A stretch of DNA of 64,000 nucleotides from Siniperca chuatsi (lineage: Eukaryota; Chordata; Actinopteri; Centrarchiformes; Sinipercidae), in contig NC_058046.1 in the NCBI RefSeq assembly GCF_020085105.1, positions 14,491,175 to 14,555,174 of the forward strand, written 5' to 3'. A model generated the notes under the pieces. It ran no database searches. It was not told the DNA's origin and saw only the letters and a program-made list of their open reading frames with translations. Made by a program: the position numbers and the translations under genes. Shown here piece by piece: positions 1 to 41,159 of the stretch (positions within the stretch are counted from its first letter, which is position 1; each line of letters opens with the position of its first letter).

Positions 1-790
1 GTTTATTTTATTGTCTACAAATCGAACACGTTGTTCGAAGTTGTGATGGCCATTTTTGTTTTTTACTATTTTTGGACATTTTACAGACTAATTTAAAAAA
101 AGAATCCGTAATATAGCCCAACCGATACAAGATTTTTGAGGCTGATATGGATATTTGGAAGTTTTAAAAAAGTCATTTTTAAAAACAAACACATGACATA
201 AATAAGCAATCTTGATACTGAACCCTTACATTTGTTTTTGTTTTTATACATACTGACCAAACCTAGTTTTCTGTACTGCATTTTCTTTTACTTATTGGTA
301 ACAATATATCTGCAATAAGCTATCGGCTGATATTTGGCCCTCACTCTAAATGGTAGATTAGTCCTTGAAATAAATATCTGTCACAATCAGTACTGCTCCT
401 TCTGTTCAAGAAAGTTACAAAGTGCATCACAGCAAAAGATAAAAGAAAAAGGATGATAAAATCAAGGCATAGACAACTTACAAAGTAAGTTACCCCAAGG
501 TTAACAGATAAAATGTTAAGGAAAACAAGTAAATGCAGTCACAATACACATTATAAAACATTAAAAAAACGCTTTAGCAGGAAAATTGCATGTTTAAAAG
601 TGACTTGAAAGGACACACTGGCCCTGTCAGCCGGATTCAATCTGCTACATGTTTACTGTGTGGTGCCCTCTGCAGGAGATGCTGCAGTTTTTTTAACACA
701 ATGAAGCTTTTGTGTTATAAATGCACCATATAACTTCCTTCTGTTTCACTGTGTCCTTTTTCTCTCATTGTTTCTGTCCTCGTCTCTCAG
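1..790. other. Region upstream of the acsl coding exons; no gene seen
   Basis: AT-rich sequence without a recognisable exon or repeat family. A splice acceptor (CAG at 788-790) lies two bases before the acsl start codon, so at least one non-coding 5' exon of that gene must lie further upstream, here or outside the window. I could not place it. Confidence 0.4.
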
Positions 791-792
791 CT

Positions 793-3700
793 ATGCATTT
801 CCAGGAGTGGTTACGGTCACTTCGCTCCAGCACTGGACTCAAAGGGTCTGAATCAGAGAACTTCTGGAGTCTTCTGCCGTCTCTGCCTCTGTCCTCCTTC
901 TCCCTGTCCTCCCTGTCTCTGTCACCCTCCTCTCTCCTGGGTTTAGGAGCCCTGGCCTCTCTCACTGCGTACTGGCTGGTGACCCGTCCTCGACCCATGC
1001 GTCCTCCCTGTGATCTACAAGCCCAGTCTGTAGCTGTGAATGTGAGTGGATCAGGGTCGCTCGTGGCATCCTAATATTTAGACTTGTGTAAATGGCACAT
1101 GTCATTATCGTAAGAGTGTATTAAGGTGTTTGATAGGTGTGTTTGTTGTAGGGAGATCCCAGCTGCAGGCGATCAGCTCTACTTAAAGATGACGCACTGC
1201 TGGAGTTTTACTACGAGGACACCAGGACAGCCTATGACATGTTCCAGAGAGGCCTGAGGATCGCAGGTGGTGACAAGGGACACCTTCACAACAGAGTTCA
1301 TTGAACTTTAGCCTAAATTTTATTGTGTAATCATATCAAAGAAGACGATAAAAATGTCAACTAACATTGAAAGTTATATGTTCAGTTTTATGAGACAAAT
1401 GTTAATGCCCTTTAGTCTTATGAAAGGCTATCACGTTACTAAATGGGAAGTTGTTTTTTATGTTTTGGACAAAACTGACATTTTGTAGGATTTGAAGCAA
1501 CAGCCCTGATTTACAGTTAGTGCAGAAAATGGATGAAATTCTTAACAACCAAAAGTAATTTATTGATATATTATCAAAGTAACTCATTTGTTAAACAATC
1601 ACATTTATGTTAATGACAATGAAGTGTACTTAAAGTCTGATTTTAAAATGTGTTTTTGAATTATAACTGGTTACCATAATTAATTAACATTAGCTTTTTA
1701 TCATTCATTTAGTCAACTGTGGTGTAATAGCTACAATTACTCACACTACATAAATAATTCCACCAGAGCGTGATAAATGATTTTATTTCTTATTGTCCAT
1801 GCTTGTTTCTAGCTGTAGTAGTCAGATAATAAGTCATTTTAATTCCTTTTCATTTTCACATAACTTTTATTTGATTTGGGTCATAAGCAGAACTTTGATA
1901 TTCAAGGTAATAAGTCCCTATTCAAGCAAAAAAAAAAAAAAGCAAGATATCACAGACACCGTACTATAAATGTTGCGTATGTTTGAGCTGATGTGACACA
2001 GCTGTCTTGTGTCCTTCAGGAAATGGCCCGTGTCTTGGCTTCAGAAAGCCGGGGCAGCCCTACGAGTGGATCTCCTACACTGAGGTCTGACATGTTTTAG
2101 TATTTTGATCCTCCAGTCGTCATAGTACTTCTGTGTCATCTGTTGCTCTTTGCTGTTTGTTGACTGAGCGTCTCCAATTCTTCAGGTGGCTGAGCAGGCG
2201 CAGGTGCTGGGCTCTGGGCTGCTGGCCAAAGGCTGCAAGCCGAACCCGCAGCAATTTGTTGTGATATTTGCACAAAACAGACCAGAGGTATGGACTCATC
2301 ACTATGAGCTTTAGAACTGATTAGATAACCTTTAAGACATGCATGGTTCTTGCCTCTAATCAAGATTGTTGACCCTTGAACCTCTAAACAGCCCTATAGT
2401 TCAAAATTGCATTTCACTTGGGTAGAATTGAATATATTCTCCATATTAATTTTATATTGTTTGTTCCGTCCCTTGGATCCCAGGATCACATTTTTTCTAT
2501 TCATTTTGAAAATTAAAATATGATTTGTTTTTGTCTGTGTCTGCCCTGAAAGTGTTTGCCTTTATTCATATTGAGAGCAGAGTGCTGGTGGTGAATGTGG
2601 GTCTCCAGGGCAGCTAATATTGGAGCCTGTCTGCTCCCAAACTCATTTTTTAATATGTCTGTCAGGAAAATCCATTTTTGTCATTCCTGTGTAGACTGAA
2701 AGTGAAAGATAATTTCTGCTCCATCAGAGCCCTTCACTCTCTCATCACACCAGTCTACACACTGAGTGCTTTTATATTTTGAATGCGGTTTTGTTTGTTT
2801 TGTAAATATAAATGGTATGCATGGTAATGTAGATCATAATGCATAACCCCCTAATGTTTAGATGTCTAACTCAACAAGTACTCAGTGGTGTGTGAAGACT
2901 GGAAATGAGTCTAACAGTGCTGCTTTGTCACCCTCTGCTGGTGACAGTGGATCATCTCAGAGCTGGCCTGCTACACCTACTCCATGGCGGTGGTGCCGCT
3001 GTATGACACACTGGGGCTGGAGGCCATGGTCCACATACTCAACCTGGGTGAGAAAACCTGCATGTAGAAATAACACAAACACTGTTAATGAGATTTTATT
3101 ATTATTAAGGAATAGTTCACCACAAAATATAAACTTTGTCATTATTGCCAGCCTCCTATATCAAATCAAACTTGATTGACGAATCCCAGAATATTGTTTC
3201 GGAGACTGAGAGTCATGCAAACTGTGTGCATATTTGCAACTCCAATAAAGGAAATCTAAGAGAATATAGGAGATAATTAAGTATACGCCACGTTGGAAAC
3301 AGCAGTGGAAGAAGTACTCAGACCCCTTACTTAAATAGAAGTAGTATATGTAAAAAATACTTCATTACAAGTAAATCCTGCTTTCAAAATCGCACTTTGT
3401 ACAAAAGTACAGACATATTATCAGCTAAATGTACTTAAAATATAAAAAGTATATGGTTCTGCAGGTGATAAATAAAGTAGGGAAGAAAGTAAAAACAAAG
3501 TTCTGCTATACAAATTTTGAATCTTGTTTTGGATTGTAAATATTGGATAATTTCACCTCCTTCGGTCACAAAGTCGAGAGGGGAAATCACTGTTTGGTGG
3601 AACTGCTAACATCTCAGACATCTCATAGACTGTGCTTTTTTATGTAAGGGGTTAAGTCAAAGAGATTGTGAATGACTGGTTTAATGTTTAACAGTGAATT

Positions 3701-6700
3701 GTATTTTATAAGCTTATTATGTTTTTGATGTAAAATCTGAATCTGTTAATTCATGAGTAACTCTAGCTGTCAGATAACTGTAGTGGAGCAGAAAATGGCA
3801 ACACAAGTATAATACTTGAGTAAATGTACTTACTTACTCTCCACCGCTGGTTAGATGTTTGGAGACACAGTGCAGTCATGTGACTTCAAAACTGTTTGAG
3901 AAATGTTTGAAATTTGAATTGTTTTAAATTTTGTTTTACAATTTTTTTAGTAAAACGGATGCGAGCTGCTTTTGAAGTGGAGTTATAACTAAGGCTGAGT
4001 AGAAAACTAGTGATTTCTCACTTTGGGGTGAACTATTCCTTCACAATGTCAGTTGTTAACACACTGTACTCTTTATTTAGTTACTATTTATGTTGGTGTA
4101 CATAATATTTAGTACCATTTTTCTATTTTAGCTCTTCATGCTTCATTTTTATATAGTAGTAGTTTTGTACTTCTGCTGCTGTGACACTTGAATTTTCCTG
4201 CACGGGATCAATAAAGTTGATCTCATCTGTGTGTCGTGGTGCGTTCTTAGCGGAGATCTCTCTGGTGATCTGTGACCGGGAGGAGAAGGCAGTGTCTTTG
4301 TTGGAGAACAAGGAGAAAGGCGTGACTCCGAAGCTCTCCTGCCTGGTTCTCTTTAGTGATTTCAGTGACGCCTTTGTGGAGAGGGCGAAGAATTGCGAGG
4401 TGGAGGTTTTGAAACTGGAGCAGCTCATGGTGAGCAGGGTGGCTGACTCATTTAAATGTATCCCCTTTAATTTAGTCATCGATGGTGATATGTAAATTGA
4501 TATGAATAACGCCTCTTTGTCCACATCTTAGGACTTGGGAAGGCAGAACCTCAAAGATCCTGTGGTGAGTTTATCGTCTCTCAGCTGCTAGGCCTACATC
4601 ACCGCATCAAACTGGTTCCAGTGAATAGCTAAGCCCCCTCTAAATGCTAGGATGACAGTTTTATTGTTGCTCCTGTCCCATAAGATATCATTAACACTCA
4701 CTTGTAAACATGGCTTAAGTTAAGAGTGGAGGAAGCCTGTTGTCAATATTCTCATGTTTTATTGCTGCCTGCTGTAGCCGCCCCAGCCTCAGGATCTGGC
4801 CGTGGTTTGCTTCACCAGTGGAACCACAGGTACCGTCTGATTTCATTCGACTCTGCGTAATTATCCTTCACTCACATCATTAGAGAAGTGTCCTTCAGTG
4901 CCCACTAACAACCTCTCTTTATGGCACCGCTGTAGTTTCCTTTGCTACACAGGGCACTGCAATAATGTCTTGTTTATTTATCCAGGGAAGCCCAAGGGAG
5001 CCATGATCACCCACGGCAACATCGCCTCCAACACTTCCTCTGTCATTAAGATCCTGGAGGTCTGTCTACTCTTCCACCTCCTTGTCTAATTGAGAACAGC
5101 CTCACAGCTAGCATCACTTCCCATCTGCATGTGTCTCTGTATCTCAAAACTGTCCCTCTCCCTGCTGTGTCTAATGGTATGATTAATTGGCTGTTTGATT
5201 GCCCCTGTCGCTGCAAGGTACTTTAACTAATTGCCCCTGTATAAAGATTCTGCTATCTAACTGCTGTTAAAAAAGCCATACAGCATGTCTGATTGCCTTG
5301 CGAGGCTCTGCTGCCTGAACTTTATCTCTCCCTTGTGCTTTGCTCATTTTGTTTCTCGTTTTCTCTCAGGGTTCGTTTGTGATCCAACGAGAGGATGTGT
5401 CGATCTCTTACCTGCCACTTGCCCACATGTTTGAGAGGATGATTCAGGTAGTTGATCCTCTTCTCAGACCTTATTTTTTTATTTTTTCATAGCGTGTTTG
5501 TGGGTAAACCCTAAATTAAGTCCATTTCTGTCACAGGTCTCCATGTTCTGCCATGGGGCCAGAGTAGGATTCTACCAAGGCGACATTTCTCTTCTTATGG
5601 ATGACATTAAAACTCTCAAACCTACCTTCTTTCCTGTTGTGCCTCGTTTACTCAATCGCATCTATGACAAGGTCGGTAATTAGATTCAGATCTTGTAATT
5701 TACTGCCCTACCTAGCATTTAGAAGGCTACCATAATTCTGTGTTGGGTATGTTTTAAACCTTGTTTTTGTACATTTTCACTGATTTCTATAAAGATCCTG
5801 GGTTCTGTGACCTCTCCGTTGCGACGGGCTTTGCTTCACTACGCTGTGAGGAGAAAGCAGGCGGAGCTCAGCAGCGGGGTTGTACGTAACAACAGTCTGT
5901 GGGACAAACTGGTGTTCAACAGGATCCAGGTCAGTTGCTGAAAGCGCCAGCTCCTTTGCTGTCGGCCTCCAGTAAAGACCTACAGGATCAGTGGCCTCTT
6001 CAGAGATCCACACCCAAATAATTTTTTTTTTTCTTTTTACTACATTGGTTGTCAGTCTTTAATGACTGATATTGATATATTTTCTGTTAATCCAGAATTC
6101 TACACAGTTGTCACTATTTATATTTTTGCAGTACTTAACACAGTGGATATAGACCAAAAGCCCTGCAAATAGTCAATACATTTGTATCCAAACTTTACAA
6201 GTGAAGCACTATTCCAGCCATCAATGCCAATATCACCCAGCATATTGGTCCTGTGGGAGTGTATTGGAGAAGCAGGCACACAGGCGAGCAAGAACTGAAA
6301 GATTTTGGCTCATTATGGTCAATGCAGATGGGGAAATATGGTCTAGGTTGAAAATGCTGTTAAAATGGGATTTTGCTTGTATTTGAACTATTTTACATAA
6401 ATACTGCATCACTTATGTTTCAGGCCAGTTTAGGAGGTAATCTGCGGTTTGCCCTGACTGCTTCAGCACCCATCTCCCCCACTGTGCTGTCCTTCCTCAG
6501 AGCCACTATAGGCTGTCTGATTTTTGAGGGTTACGGCCAGACGGAGTGCACTGCAGGCTGCACGTTCTCTATGCCGGGAGACTGGAGCGCAGGTAAGAAA
6601 CCAACTTTTGTCTCTAAATTGCTTGTGTTTTTGTGCCCGTGCTGGTTAATCCTGTTCTCAGCAGGTATGTGGATGTGTCTTTGTCAGGTCATGTTGGTGC

Positions 6701-7824
6701 TCCCTTGCCCTGTGCCATGGTGAAGCTGGTAGACATCCCTGAGATGAACTACTATGCTAAGAACGGGGACGGAGAGGTGACCTAGTCTAAAGATGCAATC
6801 GTACTATACATATTATCAGACAGCCTGCTGACTCTTCTCACGGCTTTGTCCTGTTAGATCTGTATTCGTGGCCCCAGTGTGTTCAGGGGCTACCTGAGGG
6901 ACCCAGAAAGGACAGCTGAAGCCTTGGACAGCGACGGCTGGCTACACAGTGGGGACGTGGGCCAGTGGCTTCCAGTAAGATTCGACACAATAATCGGTCT
7001 GTAGGTGACAGATGTCATCTTCTAGTCTCCTGTAAGTGAGCAAATGTGTATGTTTATGCTTTTCCTCTGCCAGAATGGGACACTACGCATCATTGACAGG
7101 AAGAAGCACATATTCAAGTTGTCCCAGGGAGAGTACATTGCTCCAGAGAAGATAGAAAATGTCTACATGCGTTGTGTTACTGTGCTACAGGTGTTTGTGC
7201 ACGGAGATAGTTTACAGGTACAATGTATTATACAATACAATCCATGTTCAGTTGATCTAGAGTCAAAATATGTGCCTTGGTGCGAGTTAACTTTTTGATT
7301 TTGTCTTGTATTTCATGCTACCAGTCTTATCTCATAGGCATAGTTGTGCCTGACCCTGAAGTGTTTGTTAACTGGGCTAAAGAGCGAGGATATGTGGGAT
7401 CCTATGAAGAACTGTGCCAGAATCCTGTATGTCATATAAACCCCCAATTTCATAACTTTATATTACTGTATGCATTCCAAAACAATTGACTTGAGTTTTG
7501 GTCTTCCATCAGGATTTAAAGAACACAGTATTAGAGGACATGAAAGCGGTGGGGGAGGAAGCAGGGCTGAAGTCCTTTGAACAAGTGAGGAGTCTCTGCA
7601 GACATCGGCCTCGGTTCAAATTTGCGAGTTACAAACATCCCAATACTGACTTTTGTTGTTATTTTACCTTTCTCTCCGTTCAGGTGAAGGACCTTCATTT
7701 GCATCCAGAGATGTTCAGTGTCGCCAACGGCCTTCTCACCCCCACACTGAAAAGTAGACGTGCCGACATCCGCAGAGTCTTTCAGGAACAAATATCAAGC
7801 ATGTACAGCAAGACGGCCATTTAA
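793..7824 (+). CDS. acsl: Long-chain acyl-CoA synthetase, ACSL1/5/6/2 clade (probable acsl2)
   Basis: Joins a long-chain fatty acid to coenzyme A using ATP, the entry step for both oxidation and lipid synthesis; family members sit on ER and outer mitochondrial membranes. The 19 coding exons are 793-1041, 1152-1266, 2020-2084, 2186-2287, 2948-3047, 4251-4429, 4532-4564, 4778-4829, 4986-5059, 5370-5447, 5537-5671, 5795-5929, 6424-6592, 6688-6776, 6858-6974, 7074-7217, 7325-7426, 7513-7584 and 7684-7824. All junctions are GT-AG and in phase, giving 716 residues (human ACSL1 has 698). Residues about 46-63 form a hydrophobic anchor, followed by TRPRPM. The AMP-binding motif TSGTTGKPKG is at 294-303, GYGQTE at 475-480, DGWLHSGD around 550-557, and the fatty-acid signature region [21 protein letters not shown] around 572-592. 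The start matches the ACSL1/6-type N-terminus; a Ser/Leu-rich stretch (about residues 30-48) is extra. Family membership is certain. The paralogue is inferred: the sequence is not clearly closest to ACSL1, 5 or 6, and the egr3 linkage favours acsl2. Confidence 0.95.
3107..4041. repeat. Terminal-inverted-repeat element in acsl intron 5, with a second element nested inside
   Basis: AAGGAATAGTTCACC at 3107-3121 is repeated as its exact reverse complement at 4027-4041. This end sequence is familiar from small non-autonomous DNA elements in fish. No transposase is present. The interior is enlarged by a second element (3300-3849). Confidence 0.75.
3300..3849. repeat. Nested small DNA element with CAGC(A/G)GTGGA ends
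   Basis: The left end reads CAGCAGTGGAAGAAGTA and the right end is the inverse of CAGCGGTGGAGAGTA, an imperfect inverted repeat. Next to the left end is 'ACTCAG..CCTTACTTAAAT', typical of a very common teleost repeat. The eight flanking bases (GTTGGAAA and GTTAGATG) match at five places, a weak hint of a hAT-type 8-bp duplication. There is no coding capacity. Confidence 0.6.
4120..4225 (+). repeat. Probable LINE 3' tail fragment
   Basis: The phrase CCTGCACGGGATCAATAAAG near 4197-4216 resembles the 3' end of common fish non-LTR retrotransposons. Only the tail is visible. It ends about 30 bases before the splice acceptor of acsl coding exon 6 (4251). Confidence 0.45.
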
Positions 7825-8590
7825 AAGGACTCCACGCACAACACCCAAGGGTTACTGGTGTCCAATAAGGGAAAAATAGGACAGGCAGCTTGGAGAAGAA
7901 AATTAAAAATGTCCAGCAGTGGATTTTGGAATATTGGTATTTTGCTTCAAAGAAGTTTTAATTCCCGTCCACGCATCCCCCTCTTGCACACAGTAATGTA
8001 TTAACTCTTCACATGGAAAATAAGATGGGGACCAAACCATTGTTGTTGGGGTTTTTTTTTTTTTTTTTTTAATTGCACTTTCACTGTTGTCCTTGTCACT
8101 AATTCAGAGTTGTGATTCACCAGGAGATTTTACTGATAAATAAATTGTCTAGTTGTAGAAATAAGAATCACAGAAGTTATTAGGAAGCAACCAGCAGAGA
8201 TGTGAAGTTAGACATTTAATTTACGCTGCCCTGTTCTTTTCTCATGTAAGAATTTTTAAAGGGACACTTGTGGGTGTACTTGGGGCGTTGTTGCTCATAG
8301 AACTCTCATTAGCTGTACGTTTGTATTTACGGTTGTTGGGCGCTTATACCACCATGACATAAGCTCTTCATGAACATCCTTGATTTCATAACCCAGTGTG
8401 AGCATGTAATCTCTCATCTGAAGTTAAACCATTAAAACTAAAGAGGGTTTCAACCAGCAATGATTTGTAAAAAAAAAAAGAAAAAAAGTGGCTGAACTGT
8501 AAATACTGCTTATATTGAGATTTGTTGAGGACACTACTGACTAATTCCAGTAAAGTAAAACTAAACAGAAATAAAGAATAGTAACTGATG
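7825..8590 (+). other. acsl 3' UTR with two poly(A) signals
   Basis: Two AATAAA hexamers follow the acsl stop codon, at 8139-8144 and 8570-8575. Either could end the transcript. The region also holds a T run near 8049-8070. No other gene is seen. Confidence 0.55.
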
Positions 8591-8767
8591 ATTTTTGTGT
8601 GTGATTAAATCAATTAAACACTTTTACTCCTGTCAGAGCAAAACTTAACTCCTGCACTCACCCAGAGGAATATGCAGCAGATATCCAAACTTAAACTCAT
8701 CAAGGAAACAATACAATAGTAATTGGTTAATAATACAGATTGTCTATATGGATGCTATTCTCAGTTA

Positions 8768-10211
8768 TTTATTTCACAATTGATGATAAATTGAGATGAC
8801 AGCTGATGAGTCGTTTAACAGATTGTGATATTAATACATTTAGAAACCTAAATAAAACTAATGTTAAAGTATTCACTTGTTTAAAAAAAATACAACTTAA
8901 AAACATGAATTATTTAGAAAAACACCTTCATCAACGTGTAAATCAAACAGTCTGCGTTGCAGAACACAAAGACAGGCAATCGGCTACGCATTTGCTTCAA
9001 TAATTCTAAAATCAAAACCTGTCTGTCAAAGAATAAATAGTCAACTTCTTGGTGTGACACCTCAAAAAAAAAAAAAAAAAAAAAAAAATCCACTAACATG
9101 ATATGGGAGCAATCAGTGTGTGTACATTACCATAAAGCCCCATTAACCAGAGCGTGTTATCATACTGAGGCAGTACCTGATAAAAGTGGAAACAAAGGAG
9201 TGCAATGACTATTAGTATGATTTGGTCCAAAATTTAGGAAAGCCAAAAAAAATTTGGCTTCCAACCCTGGTGTAGAGGGTACAGAGAGAGGACTTTCTCT
9301 AGAGTGCCAACAATGTGTGCAGTTCTTTGCTAACAGACAAACTGAACTACAACAATAGAACAAATGATGGATAGTGTGAATAAAAGGAAATATGTCATAA
9401 TCAGTATTTTCCACAAGAGGGAGCACCAGTCTTTGTTTTGGACAGCGATTCCACTTCAACAGGGACTTATTCTCTCCGCAGCCTGAGTGGTCGACCGCTG
9501 CGAAGGCAGGCACAATCACTTCACACAAGTTAGTTTTCATGTTACATCCACAGTCAGGACAATGTAGGCACATTATGCACAGGAAATGTTACCATTATCA
9601 TCCTGTAAAGTCCAATAAAAAGCCCTCACACAACATGGCACAGAGCTAAACTTAAAGATAACCAGCAAAGGCCAAAATACAGAAATACATTTTCTTGCCG
9701 ATAACCCGCAGTACATTAAATAACATTCAGTCTGTAGTGTTTGTAATTTCAAAGTTGGGAAATAAAAACTCTACTTCACAGATTGTTGATAACATAGCAG
9801 ATGTGACTAATAAAAACATTTACTCGGTAATTTCCTACTTTAGAAATAAATGCTTATAGACATCTCTGAAACAAAGAAGTGTAACCCCGTTAATTAGTTC
9901 TGACGAGAACTGTTTGATTCCTTTACTAAAAAACCCCCGACATATTGGCTTATAATGTTGCACTTGGCTGATGGCTTAATTAATGTGGCATTTCAGCTGC
10001 TTTGAGTTGCAGAGAGTCTTTGCAAGGAGAATGAAACATGGGAGTGTAGTGCAAGAGGAATGGGGGGGGGTGATGAGGCCGCGAGGAAACAAACTGATAA
10101 TCAGGTTAAGGCCATCGCTGTCCGTTTGAACTGCATGGAGGAAGCTGAAAAGAGTGTGATCCATTCAGAGAGGCATGAAAGGAGCCCTTCCTGGTTTTTG
10201 GATTTCCTCCC
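8768..10211 (-). other. Probable bin3 3' UTR
   Basis: Sequence between the bin3 stop codon and the first minus-strand AATAAA (plus-strand TTTATT at 8768-8773). It includes an A25 run at 9064-9088. The open frames here (for example 9160-9573) resemble no known protein. The extent is inferred only from the hexamer. Confidence 0.4.
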
Positions 10212-40803
<30,592 letters not shown>

Positions 40804-41000
40804 TTTGAGTGAACTTTTATTCCGGTTTCATTGGGTAGTTTTATTATCTTCCGAGGACCTCATCCCTGTCTACCAGTCAACAGTCGAACATTAAACAGGA
40901 AGTCCGGGGCTAAGCCGCTCGTGTTTCCTCTGAGGACGTTTCTTCACAGAAACGAGCTAAGCGAAAAAAATACCTATAAACGTTATAATGTGTTAATATA
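40804..41000 (-). promoter_or_regulatory. bin3 promoter and 5' UTR region
   Basis: Immediately upstream of the bin3 start codon, richer in CpG than the surrounding introns, with an ETS-type site (CAGGAAGTCCGG, 40896-40907) and no clear TATA box. This fits a housekeeping-type promoter. The transcription start was not determined. Confidence 0.45.
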
Positions 41001-41159
41001 GTAATGCCTGACGGCTACTGCTCACATGTTTTTGTAAAATGTGTGTTTATAATGCAGGCATATTCATCAAGTTAAATGCCATGCGCGTGCACGCGTGTGT
41101 TCGGTAACGTTCTGGCGTGCATGTGCGCGCAAGCACGTATAAGAGAGACCCAAGCAAAC

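Noticed and set aside
793..7824. Calling the acyl-CoA synthetase ACSL5
   Set aside because: The N-terminus ([22 protein letters not shown]) is of the ACSL1/6 type, and the expected ACSL5 neighbours (for example vti1a) are absent; bin3 lies next door instead.
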